Assembly: GCF_030486595.1 (NCBI RefSeq)
Contig: NZ_JAUJZH010000010.1
Coordinates: forward strand, 162,168-226,167
Length of the DNA: 64,000 bases
Direction of reading: 5' to 3'
Source of the DNA: Variovorax ginsengisoli
GTDB lineage: Bacteria; Pseudomonadota; Gammaproteobacteria; Burkholderiales; Burkholderiaceae_C
Shown: positions 17,449-25,908 of the stretch, one piece after another
Layout: each line of letters opens with the position of its first letter
Numbering within the stretch: the stretch's first letter is position 1
Position numbers and translations under genes: made by a program
Notes under the pieces: generated by a model
What the model saw: only the letters and a program-made list of their open reading frames with translations
Told to the model about the DNA's origin: nothing
The model's database searches: none

Positions 17449-18333
17449 TCAGTTGTGCATGTGGCCGTGCGATTCTGTCGCAGCGCCGGCCGGTGCACCG
17501 ACCGGGACGTCGACCTGGAGCGAACTCTTGACACCCTTGGCGTCCTCGAAGCGCAGGGTGAGCGGGATGCTGCCGCCCTTGGCGATCGGCTGCTTCAGGT
17601 CCATCAGCATCACGTGCAGGCCGCTGGCCTTGAGCTCCACGGTCTGCCGCGGCGGCAGTTCGAGGCCGCCGGTGACTTCGCGCATCTTCATGGTGTCGCC
17701 TTCCATCTTCATCTCGTGCACTTCGGCCACCCCCGCCGCGGGCGTCGAGGCGCCGACCAGCCGGGCCCCCGAGGGCGCCATGAGCTTCATGAAGGCGCCG
17801 GTGCCGCTCTGGCCGGGCACCGCCTGGCGGACCCAGGCGTCACGCACGTCGACCGCGGCCACGCCGGCCGGCAGCACGTCGAGGCGGGCCGCCGGCAGGG
17901 CCAGCTTCTCGGTCGATCCGGCGGCCGGCACCTGGGCCCAGTCGGCGCTGCCGACGTCGCAGCTCTGCAGGACCTTGAAGTAGAGCGGGCCGGGCTTGTC
18001 GGTGAGCTTGCCGCGGACGATGAATTCGGCCCGCTCGGCGCCCGGCAATGCGGTCTGCGCCGAGTCGGCCTTCCAGGACACCTCGCCCGGCGTGGCGGCC
18101 AGGGTCCAGCCCTGGCGCGGCTGGGCCTGGATCAGCGTGAAGCCCTGGGGCAGCTGGACCCGCACGCCGGTGGTGGCCTTGGCGTCGGTGCAGGCATGGC
18201 CGACGCGGAAGGCAGCGTCGTATTCGCTGCCGGCCGCGGCGCCGCCGGCGGGCAGGGTGACGTGGGCCATGGCGGCGCTGCTGCAGAGTGCGGCGCAGGC
18301 GGCGAGGGTGCGGAGGGGGGTGGTGTGGGTCAT
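17449..18333 (-). CDS. Fusion of YcnI-like (DUF1775) and PCuAC copper-chaperone domains
   Basis: A signal peptide (MTHTTPLRTLAACAALCSSAAMA) exposes a mature N-terminal histidine (A/HVTLP). This is the copper-binding residue of YcnI-type domains, which cover about residues 24-160 (LPQGFTLIQAQPRQGW, ADSAQTALP). The C-terminal part (about 163-280) is a PCuAC domain with the H-x-M...M-x-M ligand set: VHEMKMEG, TMKMREV and GLHVMLMDL. PCuAC delivers Cu(I) to cytochrome oxidase. The His-rich end SHGHMHN may also bind metal. GGAG lies before the ATG. It is downstream of a TonB receptor on the same strand. Confidence 0.87.
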   Translation of the reverse strand: MTHTTPLRTLAACAALCSSAAMAHVTLPAGGAAAGSEYDAAFRVGHACTDAKATTGVRVQLPQGFTLIQAQPRQGWTLAATPGEVSWKADSAQTALPGAERAEFIVRGKLTDKPGPLYFKVLQSCDVGSADWAQVPAAGSTEKLALPAARLDVLPAGVAAVDVRDAWVRQAVPGQSGTGAFMKLMAPSGARLVGASTPAAGVAEVHEMKMEGDTMKMREVTGGLELPPRQTVELKASGLHVMLMDLKQPIAKGGSIPLTLRFEDAKGVKSSLQVDVPVGAPAGAATESHGHMHN

Positions 18334-18365
18334 TGGGTGGCTCCTTTAGTCAGTTGAGGACAGAG

Positions 18366-18385
18366 CAAAAACTGCTTCGCAGTTT
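18366..18385 (-). terminator. Minus-strand terminator after the TonB receptor gene
   Basis: On the minus strand, AAACTGC-GAA-GCAGTTT forms a seven-base-pair hairpin that runs into five Ts. It lies between the receptor stop and the YcnI-PCuAC start, so the two may be only partly co-transcribed. Confidence 0.7.
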
Positions 18386-18406
18386 CTTGGTCTGCCCCGC
18401 AAGGTC

Positions 18407-20731
18407 TCAGTAATCCCAGCGCAACTCGGCAGAATACGTGCGCTGCGGGTAGGGGTGGAAGTTCCAGTACTGGTAGTTGTTGGCATTGTCGACACCGAAG
18501 GCGGCCGACCATTGCCTGTCGATCTGAAAGCGTGCCCGCAGATCGACCGTGAAGTACTTGCTGGCGCCGAAGTAGGCGAAGCCGTTGACGTCGCTGTTGT
18601 CGAGGGTCGAGTACTGCTTGCCGCTGTAGCGCGCGGCCGCGGTGAAGGCCCAGCGGGCGTCGGGCCTGTAGGTCGCGTAGACGGTGGAGCGCCATTGCGG
18701 AACCCGCGGCTGCCACTTGCCGACGCTGGCCGGGAACAACGGGTTCGAGACGATCTTCGAGTCGGCATAGGTGAGGCTGGCGCCCATGTCGAGGCCGCGC
18801 ATCCAGACGTTTTGCCCGGTGTAGGACAGCTCGAAGCCGGTGGTGCGTACCTTGGCGATGTTCTCCACCCGCGAGATGCTCGTGTTCGGGATCAGCTGGC
18901 TGTAGAGCGCGTCGTCGGTGGTCTCGTGGAACAGCGTGGCGCGGGCCAGGCCGTTGCCGAGGTCCTTCTCGGCGCTCAGCTCGCTGGTCCACGATTTCTC
19001 GGGCTTGAGGAAGGGGTTGTTGATGAAAGACAGCGCGCCGCCGGTGGTGGCGCCATACAGCTCGCCCACGGTCGGGTAGCGCACCGCCCGGCCGAGCGAG
19101 GCCTTGAGCACCGTGTCGTCGGCCCACTGGTAGGCCAGCGCCGCTTTCGGCGAGGCGTCCGATTCGCTGCGCGACGGGTAGGGCAGGACGCTGGTCGCGG
19201 TGGCGGTGAAGCCGTTGCTGGCTTGCCAGTCTTCCCATCGCAAGCCCAGCACGGCCTTCCACTTCGGCGCGAAGGACCAGCTGTCCTGCGCCCATCCGGC
19301 AATGGTCTCGGTGTTGCCGCCGACGTTGCTGACCAGCGTGCCGGAAGGGCCGTAGAGCCAGTTGCCGATCACATTGGTCTTGAGGATGCCGAGCTTGTAG
19401 GCATCGCGCTCGACGCCGAAGTCAACGATGTGGGCACCGCCCACCCCCTGCGGCCGCCAGGTGCCCTTGGCCGTCAGCGTGTTCCAGCCCGTGGAGCCAC
19501 CCTGGTCCTGCAGGGTGCCGGCGCCGCCGATGGCCGCCAGCGGCAGCGCCACCGTGGGCGCGCGCTGCTGATCCTTCGAATAGTCGTAGAGGCTGGCGGC
19601 CACCTCCCAGTCCCACTCGCCCTGGGTGTTGCTCTTGACCGAGAGGCCGTGCATGTAGTGGGTCTGTTCGTCGTTGGTGAGCGGAAACGCCGTCGGCCCG
19701 AGCGTGAAGCTGCGTCCGAGGATGTTGACCAGCCCGGTGTAGACCGGCTGGCCCTGGGCATTGCTCAGGTAGCTCTCCGGCCGGCCTTCGGAGCTGTTCT
19801 GCCACCAGCCCAGCGTGTAGGTGGCGGTCACGGTGGGCGAGAAATCGTAGGCCAGCTTGAGCTTGGCGTGGTCCTGGAGCGTGTGGTACTGGGTGCCGGT
19901 GCCCAGGATGTACCACGGCGTGTTGGTGGTGTTGAGGCCCGGCACGAAGCCCACCACCGGGGTGCCGGCGCGCCCGGGCGTGCCCGAGGCCACGGTCGCG
20001 GTCGTGAAGGTCAGCGGCTGGCCCTGGCTGTCGCCCCGGCTCAGGTCGATGAACCACGACCAATCGCCGCTGCGGCTGCCGAGCGAGGCGCTGGTCTGCC
20101 AGCTGTTGAAGGTCTGGCGCGTGTTGTAGAGGTCGTTGGGCTGCGACTGGTAGCCCATCTTGACGTGGGCCTCGAGCTGCGAGGGCATGCGGGTCACGTA
20201 GTCGACCACCGCGCCGGCCGAGTTGCCGGGGTAGGCGGCCGAGAAGGGGCCGTACATCACGTCGACCCGCTCGATCTCCTCGGGCGTGACGAGGCCCCAG
20301 CGCGGCGCGTAGTTGCTGCCGTTGGCGATGCCGTTGCCGAGGTAGTTCGACAGCAGGATGCCGTCGGCATAGACCGCCGAGCGGGCGCTGTTGCCGGTGC
20401 CCGAGGCGCGGGTCGACAGGATGGCGTGGTTGTAGTCGCCGATGTAGCGCTTGCGCACCAGCAGGCTGGGCAGGTACTTGAGCGCGTCCTCGCTGTCGGT
20501 GGCGTTGATGCGGGTCTCGATCTCCTCGCGGGTGATGCCCTCGATGGTGGTCGGGATCTGGGTCGGCAGCGAGGTCGGCTGGCCGCCGGTCACGGTGACG
20601 ACGCCGAGTGAGCGCGTGCGCTCGGGGGCCTCGTCGGCGGCACGCGATGCCGGCCGCTCCTGGGCCGACGCCGGCAGGGTCGACCAGGGAAAAGCCGCGC
20701 TCAACGCGAGCGACAGCAGGGTCTTGTTCAT
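18407..20731 (-). CDS. TonB-dependent outer-membrane receptor, probably for copper
   Basis: A 774-residue receptor. It has a signal peptide (MNKTLLSLALSAAFPW ... ASAQ), a TonB-box-like start (RSLGVVTVTGG), a plug domain (ALKYLPSLLVRKRYIG, VYADGILLSNY, EEIERVDVMYGPFSAAYPGNSAGAV-type segment) and a 22-strand barrel. It ends in the outer-membrane signature YSAELRWDY. The ATG at 20731 follows AGGAG. Copper is inferred from neighbours: DUF2946 upstream and YcnI-PCuAC downstream. The plug itself shows no obvious Met/His-rich copper site, so another metal complex remains possible. Confidence 0.85.
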   Translation of the reverse strand: MNKTLLSLALSAAFPWSTLPASAQERPASRAADEAPERTRSLGVVTVTGGQPTSLPTQIPTTIEGITREEIETRINATDSEDALKYLPSLLVRKRYIGDYNHAILSTRASGTGNSARSAVYADGILLSNYLGNGIANGSNYAPRWGLVTPEEIERVDVMYGPFSAAYPGNSAGAVVDYVTRMPSQLEAHVKMGYQSQPNDLYNTRQTFNSWQTSASLGSRSGDWSWFIDLSRGDSQGQPLTFTTATVASGTPGRAGTPVVGFVPGLNTTNTPWYILGTGTQYHTLQDHAKLKLAYDFSPTVTATYTLGWWQNSSEGRPESYLSNAQGQPVYTGLVNILGRSFTLGPTAFPLTNDEQTHYMHGLSVKSNTQGEWDWEVAASLYDYSKDQQRAPTVALPLAAIGGAGTLQDQGGSTGWNTLTAKGTWRPQGVGGAHIVDFGVERDAYKLGILKTNVIGNWLYGPSGTLVSNVGGNTETIAGWAQDSWSFAPKWKAVLGLRWEDWQASNGFTATATSVLPYPSRSESDASPKAALAYQWADDTVLKASLGRAVRYPTVGELYGATTGGALSFINNPFLKPEKSWTSELSAEKDLGNGLARATLFHETTDDALYSQLIPNTSISRVENIAKVRTTGFELSYTGQNVWMRGLDMGASLTYADSKIVSNPLFPASVGKWQPRVPQWRSTVYATYRPDARWAFTAAARYSGKQYSTLDNSDVNGFAYFGASKYFTVDLRARFQIDRQWSAAFGVDNANNYQYWNFHPYPQRTYSAELRWDY

Positions 20732-20828
20732 GGAAGGATCTCCTCGGCAGCCGTCGGCTGCCTGCGCATTGCGGAAACGCACAGCGCGGCGCCTTCCATG
20801 CGCCGTGTGCGTCAGGGCTGGAGCAAGC
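20732..20828 (-). promoter_or_regulatory. 5' leader of the TonB receptor gene with a hairpin
   Basis: A perfect seven-base-pair hairpin (GGCAGCC-GTC-GGCTGCC at 20746-20762) sits just upstream of the ribosome site. No T-tract follows and the cobalamin-riboswitch B12 box was not found. It may influence translation or mRNA stability. Confidence 0.35.
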
Positions 20829-21185
20829 TCAGGAGAGAGGAGGTCCGCGCGCCGGCAGCGGGGCGGCGGTGGCCGCGGCGATGCGCGCGGCCGGGATCGA
20901 CTGGACCGCATGGCCCAGGGGCTGCACCGTCGGCAATTGCGCCAGCGGCAAGGCCGGCGGCGGTGCACCGGCCGGCAGGCACAGCGGGCAGTCGAGGTGG
21001 CCGGCGGCGGGCGCCTGCGCGCCGTCGTCGGTCATGACCACCAGCATGGTGGCGCCGGCGGCCGAGCAGACGATTTCCATCGGCTTCGGCTGGACCAGCG
21101 GAGAGGCCACCGCGACACCGAGCGACAGCGCGAACCACGCCAGCACGAAGCTGGCGAGGAGGCGGGCGCGGCGGAGTGCGGACAT
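20829..21185 (-). CDS. DUF2946 family protein
   Basis: A 118-residue protein with one N-terminal hydrophobic segment (SFVLAWFALSLGVAVASP), then KPMEIVCSAAGATMLV and a CxxC site in HLDCPLCLPAG. This pattern is that of the DUF2946 family, small membrane-anchored proteins usually found beside TonB-dependent receptors and copper genes. The cysteines could bind Cu(I). The C-terminal half is Ala/Pro-rich and low in complexity. It precedes the receptor on the same strand, so it is likely the first gene of the copper cluster. Confidence 0.75.
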   Translation of the reverse strand: MSALRRARLLASFVLAWFALSLGVAVASPLVQPKPMEIVCSAAGATMLVVMTDDGAQAPAAGHLDCPLCLPAGAPPPALPLAQLPTVQPLGHAVQSIPAARIAAATAAPLPARGPPLS

Positions 21186-21242
21186 GGGCGCGATTATGCG
21201 GCTTGGCGTGCGGCGGGCGGACCGGCGTCGTGCGGGCGGGGC

Positions 21243-21596
21243 TCAGCGAGCGGGGGCGTCGGCCGGCACCACGGTGGTGGAGCGGCGCGAGCGGACCGTT
21301 TCGGTCGCGCCCGGCACCGGCTGGCCGGCCGGCGTGACCACCGTGGCGCGCCGGTCGGGTGTGCGCGTCGTGACGTTGGCCGGCGGTCCGCCGCGCGCGC
21401 GGTCCAGTGCCGCGCCGGCGTCGCGCACGCAGGCTTCGCGCTCGGGTGCCGGCAGCTTGCCGCTGTTGCAGACGGCCAGCTGGCGTTGGTGGCGCTCCTG
21501 GGCATGCTGCAGATCGGTCGCGGTCTGCGCGTGGGCGCAGAAGGCGCTGGCCAGCAGGACGCCGCACAGTGCGGCACGGGAAACGGGTCGAGTCAT
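21243..21596 (-). CDS. Hypothetical periplasmic protein, 117 residues
   Basis: It has a signal peptide (MTRPVSRAALCGVLLASAFCAHAQ) and a mature part with a pair of cysteines (LAVCNSGKLPAPEREACVRDAG) suited to a disulphide. A polar tail with repeated TTR/TTVV segments follows. I do not recognise a family with a known role; similar short exported proteins occur in Comamonadaceae. It lies between DUF2946 and the efflux operon on the same strand. Confidence 0.6.
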   Translation of the reverse strand: MTRPVSRAALCGVLLASAFCAHAQTATDLQHAQERHQRQLAVCNSGKLPAPEREACVRDAGAALDRARGGPPANVTTRTPDRRATVVTPAGQPVPGATETVRSRRSTTVVPADAPAR

Positions 21597-21626
21597 GGTG
21601 TGGCTCCGTCGAGTGACGGGGCTAGT

Positions 21627-24600
21627 CTATCCGGCGCCGTGGGCCGCGTCCGGGCCTGCTTCGGCCGCCGGCGGCTGGCCGCGCAGGCGTCGCGCGGTGC
21701 GCTTGATCCAGCCCTCGACGTCGTCGACGTAGGTGAACACCGCCGGCACCACCAGCAGGCTCAGCACGGTGGAAGTGATCAGCCCGCCGATCACGGCCAT
21801 CGCCATCGGCGAGCGGAAGCTGGAATCGGCGGCGCCGAGACCGATCGCGATCGGCAGCATGCCCGCGCCCATCGCCAGCGTGGTCATGATGATCGGCCGG
21901 GCCCGCTTGTGACAGGCGTCGCGCAGGGCGTCCCAGCGGCTCATGCCGTGGTCGCGGCGCGCCACGATCGCGTACTCGACCAGCAGGATCGAGTTCTTGG
22001 TCGCAATGCCCATCAGCATGATGAGACCGATCAGCGAAGGCATCGACAGCGCCTTCTGGCCGATCAGCAGGCCGACGAAGGCGCCGCCGAGCGCCAGCGG
22101 CAGCGCGCAAAGGATCGTGATCGGGTGCAGGAAGTCCTTGAACAGCAGCACCAGCACGATGTAGATGCACAGCACGCCGGTCAGCATGGCCAGGCCGAAG
22201 CTCGCGAACAGCTCGGTCATGACCTCGGCGTCGCCGACCTCGGCCACCCGCACGCCGGGCGGCAGGCTGCGGATCGAGGGCAGCTTCATCGCCGCGTCCT
22301 TGGCGTCGCCGAGGCCGACGCCCGACAGCTCGATCTCGAAATTGACGTTGCGCGAGCGGTCGTAGCGATCGATCACGGCCGGGCCGCCTTCCATCGTGAG
22401 CGCCGCCACCTGGCCCAGCATGACCGGGCCGCGCGTGCCGGGCACCGCGAGCCGTTCGAGCAGCGCCAGGTTCTGCCGCGCCGAATTCTCCAGCTTGACC
22501 ACGATCGGCACCTGCCGCTGCGCCAGGTTGAGCTTGGGCAGGTTCTGGTCGTAGTCGCCGAGCGTGGCGACCCGCAGCGTCTCGGCGATCGCCGAACTCG
22601 TGACGCCGAGGTCGGCGGCGCGCGCGAAGTCGGGCCTGACCGCGATCTCGGGCCGGATCAGGCTGGCGGTCGAGGTGATGTTGCCGAGGCCGGGAATGGT
22701 GCGCAGGTCGCGTTCCACCGCGCGCGCGGCGGTGGTCAGCGCGTTCGGGTCGTCGCCGCTCAGCGCCAGGATGTATTTCTCGCCCGAGCCGCCGAGGCCC
22801 ACGGTGCTGCGCACGCCGGGCAGGGTCTCGAGCGCGGCCCGAATGCGGTTCTCGATCACCTGCTTGCGTGGCCGGTCGCCGCGCGGGTCGAGCTGGATCG
22901 TGAGTGTCGCCTTGCGGGTCTCGGGGGTGCCGAAGTTGGCGAAGGGGTCGCCGCCGGCGCTGCCGCCGCCGACCGTGGTGTAGACGCTGCGCACATGGTC
23001 GATCGCCATCAGGCGCCGGCGCGTTTCCTCGGCGGTGGCCGTGGTCTGGGCCAAGGTGGCGCCGGGCGCGAGCGACAGGTAGACCTGGGTCTGCGAGTTG
23101 TCGTCGGGCGGGATGAAGCCGGTCTTGAGCAGCGGGATCATCGCCACCGAGCCGAAGAAGAAGAGGGTGGCCAGCACCATCGTCGTGAAGCGATGTTTCA
23201 GGCACCACTCGGCCATCCGCATGTAGATCCTGAGCCAGCGCGGCTCTTTCTCGGCGTGGACGATCGGCTTCAGGATGTAGGCCGCCATCATCGGCGTCAG
23301 CACCCGGGCCACCACCAGGGATGCGAACACCGCGAGCGAGGCGGTCCAGCCGAACTGCTTGAAGAACTTGCCGGCCACGCCGCTCATGAAGGCGGTCGGA
23401 AGGAACACCGCGATCAGGGTGAAGGTGGTGGCGATCACGGCCAGGCCGATCTCGTCGGCGGCTTCCATCGCGGCCTGGTAGGGCGACTTGCCCATCCGCA
23501 GGTGACGCACGATGTTCTCGACCTCCACGATCGCATCGTCGACCAGGATCCCGACCACCAGCGACAGCGCCAGCAGCGACACCACGTTGATCGAGAAGCC
23601 CAGCAGGTACATGCCCACGAAGGCCGGGATCACCGACATCGGGAGTGCCACCGCGGAAATGAAGGTCGCGCGCCAGTCGCGCAGGAACAGCCAGACCACG
23701 ATTACGGCCAGGATCGCGCCCTCGTAGAGCAGGTGCAGCGAGCCTTCGTATTCCTCCTCGACCGGGGCGACGAAATTGAAGGCCTCGGTGAGCTGGATGT
23801 CGGGGTGCTGCAGGCGCATCTCGGCCAGCGCCTTCTGGATCGCGGCGCCGACCTCGACCTCGCTGGCGCCGCGGCTGCGCGCCACCTCGAAGCCGACCAC
23901 CGGCCGGCCGTCGAGCAGCGCCGCGGCGCGCGGCTCGGCGATGGTGTCGCTGATGCGGGCCAACTCGTCGAGCCGGATGCGGCGGCCGTCGGTCAGCGCG
24001 ATCTGCATGTCGGCCAGTTGGTCGGCCGACTGCACCGTGGCCAGCGTGCGCACCGGCTGCTCGCTGCCGCCGACGTCGGTGCGGCCACCCGCGCTCTCTG
24101 TCTGTACCAGCCGCAGCTGGCGCGAGATGTCGGCCGCGGTGGCGCCCAGCGCCTGCAGCTTGGCCGGATCGAGGTCGACATGCACCTGGCGGGTGACGCC
24201 GCCGACCCGGTTCACCGCGCCGACGCCGGGCAGCGCCAGCAGCTTCTTGGTGACGTCGTTGTCGACGAACCAGGACAGCGCCTCGTCGTCCATCTTCGAT
24301 GACGCGATCGTGAAGGCCAGCACCGGCTGGGCCGCGAAGTCGAGCTTGGTGACCACCGGGTCGCGGACGTCGGCCGGGAGGTCGGCGCGCACCCGCTGCA
24401 CCGCCGAGCGCACGTCGTCGACCGCTTCCTGGACCGGCTTCTCGAGCCGGAACTCGACGATCAGCGTGGCCGCGCCGTCCTGCACCTTGGTCGTGATGTG
24501 CTTCAGGCCCTGGATGGTGGCGATCGAGTTCTCGAGCTTGCGCGCGACATCGTTCTCGAGCTGCGAGGGCGCGGCGCCCGGCAGCGCGGCCGACACCGTG

Positions 24601-24734
24601 ACGGTCGGCAGGTCGATGTCCGGGAAGTTCTGGACCTTCATGGCGTTGAAGGACAAGAGACCCGCGAAGGTCAGCAGCACGAACAGCATCACCGCCGGGA
24701 TCGGGTTGCGGATGGACCAGGCCGAGACGTTCAA
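21627..24734 (-). CDS. RND multidrug efflux permease (AcrB/HAE1 type)
   Basis: A 1035-residue inner-membrane pump with 12 helices and two large periplasmic loops. The N-terminus SIRNPIPAVMLFVLL, the proton-relay pair in TM4 (GILVDDAIVEVENI) and PPDDNSQ at the start of the second porter loop are all present. It exchanges protons for drugs or solvents and works with the adjacent MFP and OMF. The start is TTG at 24734 behind GGAG (gaaggagcagcgatc). It is the third gene of an OMF-MFP-RND operon, an unusual order since the OMF usually comes last. Confidence 0.93.
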   Translation of the reverse strand: MNVSAWSIRNPIPAVMLFVLLTFAGLLSFNAMKVQNFPDIDLPTVTVSAALPGAAPSQLENDVARKLENSIATIQGLKHITTKVQDGAATLIVEFRLEKPVQEAVDDVRSAVQRVRADLPADVRDPVVTKLDFAAQPVLAFTIASSKMDDEALSWFVDNDVTKKLLALPGVGAVNRVGGVTRQVHVDLDPAKLQALGATAADISRQLRLVQTESAGGRTDVGGSEQPVRTLATVQSADQLADMQIALTDGRRIRLDELARISDTIAEPRAAALLDGRPVVGFEVARSRGASEVEVGAAIQKALAEMRLQHPDIQLTEAFNFVAPVEEEYEGSLHLLYEGAILAVIVVWLFLRDWRATFISAVALPMSVIPAFVGMYLLGFSINVVSLLALSLVVGILVDDAIVEVENIVRHLRMGKSPYQAAMEAADEIGLAVIATTFTLIAVFLPTAFMSGVAGKFFKQFGWTASLAVFASLVVARVLTPMMAAYILKPIVHAEKEPRWLRIYMRMAEWCLKHRFTTMVLATLFFFGSVAMIPLLKTGFIPPDDNSQTQVYLSLAPGATLAQTTATAEETRRRLMAIDHVRSVYTTVGGGSAGGDPFANFGTPETRKATLTIQLDPRGDRPRKQVIENRIRAALETLPGVRSTVGLGGSGEKYILALSGDDPNALTTAARAVERDLRTIPGLGNITSTASLIRPEIAVRPDFARAADLGVTSSAIAETLRVATLGDYDQNLPKLNLAQRQVPIVVKLENSARQNLALLERLAVPGTRGPVMLGQVAALTMEGGPAVIDRYDRSRNVNFEIELSGVGLGDAKDAAMKLPSIRSLPPGVRVAEVGDAEVMTELFASFGLAMLTGVLCIYIVLVLLFKDFLHPITILCALPLALGGAFVGLLIGQKALSMPSLIGLIMLMGIATKNSILLVEYAIVARRDHGMSRWDALRDACHKRARPIIMTTLAMGAGMLPIAIGLGAADSSFRSPMAMAVIGGLITSTVLSLLVVPAVFTYVDDVEGWIKRTARRLRGQPPAAEAGPDAAHGAG

Positions 24735-24747
24735 GATCGCTGCTCCT

Positions 24748-25908
24748 TCACTTGGCTGCGGCTTCGGCCGCGGGCTTGGCGGCGGCCGCGGGCGTCTCGA
24801 CCACGCGCACCAGGTCGCCGTCGTTCAGGAAGCCGGCACCCTGGACCACCACGCGGGCGTCGCCCGGCAGCGCCGTCGTGATCTCGACCCGGTCGCCGAC
24901 CCGGCGGCCGGTCTCGACCTTGAGCTGGGCGACCCGGTTGTCGGGCTGCAGCAGCAACAGGTAGTTGAAGCCGTCGCGCGGCACCACCGAGGCCTGCGGC
25001 ACCGTCAGCGCGCTGGTGCGGCCGAGCTGGAAATCGCCGCGCGCGAACATGCCGGCCTTGAGGCCGGTGTTCTGCAGCACGTTCGGGATGTCGACGTAGA
25101 CCAGCGCATTGCGGGTCTGCGGATCGACCGTCGGCGCGATGCTGCGGACCTTGCCGCTGACGGTGGCGCCGCTGGCGCTGGTGATCACGGCCGGCGTGCC
25201 GACCGCGATCCGGCCGAGTTCGGAGGAGGTGACCTCGGCGCGCCATTCGAGCCGGCCCTGCCGCACCATGCGGAACAGCTCGGTGCCGGCACTGACCACG
25301 CTGCCGACCGTGGCGGTGCGCGCCGAGATCACGCCGTCGTCGGGCGCCAGCACCTGCGTGTTGCGCCCGCGCACCTGCTGGGCGGCGAGCACCGCCTCGG
25401 CGGCTTCGACCCGCGCCTTGGCGGTCTGCTCGGCGGTCTGGTATTGGTTGATCTGCTGCTGGCTCATGGCGCCGGTGGCCTGCAGCGTGCGCGCCCGCGC
25501 CGCGGTGCCGGTGGCGTCGGCGGCGGTGGCGCGGGCCTCGGCCAGCGAGGCCTTGGCCTGTGCCACGTCGGCCTGCACCGACTCGGCCGAGAAGGTGGCG
25601 AGCACCTGGCCTTTCTTGACCACGTCGCCGACATTGACCCGCACCTCGGCGAGCTTGAGGCCGGTCGATTCGGAGCCGATGCTGGCCTCCTGCCAGGCGG
25701 CGACGTTGCCGTTGGCCGCCAGTGTGACGCTGAGTTCGCTGTTCTCGGGCTTGGCGACCGTGACGGTCAGCGACGGCCGGGCTGCGGCCTCGGGCTTTTT
25801 CTCGGGCGTGGCGGCAGGCTTGCCGCGCAGCAGCCAGAAGGCGCCGGCGACAAGGACCAGCGCGGCAGCCAGCACGGCGAGGAGGGTGGAACGCTTCATT
25901 CTTTTCAT
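24748..25908 (-). CDS. RND efflux periplasmic adaptor (membrane fusion protein)
   Basis: A 386-residue adaptor with a single N-terminal membrane anchor (LLAVLAAALVLVAGAFWLL), a lipoyl/barrel-sandwich domain (GNVAAWQEASIGSESTGLKLAEV, GDVVKKGQVLATF) and a helical hairpin (residues about 115-180). A beta-barrel domain and a C-terminal Ala-rich tail follow. It links the permease to the outer-membrane channel. The ATG overlaps the stop of the OMF gene by four bases; a second ATG three codons in is possible. The permease follows 13 bases later. Confidence 0.92.
   Translation of the reverse strand: MKRMKRSTLLAVLAAALVLVAGAFWLLRGKPAATPEKKPEAAARPSLTVTVAKPENSELSVTLAANGNVAAWQEASIGSESTGLKLAEVRVNVGDVVKKGQVLATFSAESVQADVAQAKASLAEARATAADATGTAARARTLQATGAMSQQQINQYQTAEQTAKARVEAAEAVLAAQQVRGRNTQVLAPDDGVISARTATVGSVVSAGTELFRMVRQGRLEWRAEVTSSELGRIAVGTPAVITSASGATVSGKVRSIAPTVDPQTRNALVYVDIPNVLQNTGLKAGMFARGDFQLGRTSALTVPQASVVPRDGFNYLLLLQPDNRVAQLKVETGRRVGDRVEITTALPGDARVVVQGAGFLNDGDLVRVVETPAAAAKPAAEAAAK

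Noticed and set aside
20732..20828. Cobalamin or other riboswitch before the TonB receptor gene
   Set aside because: Only a short hairpin is present; conserved B12-box text and multi-stem layout are missing.
20451..24302. 1283-residue plus-strand frame across the TonB, DUF2946 and RND genes
   Set aside because: High-GC shadow frame with Arg/His/Gln-rich text and no domains; the opposite strand carries clear receptor and RND motifs.
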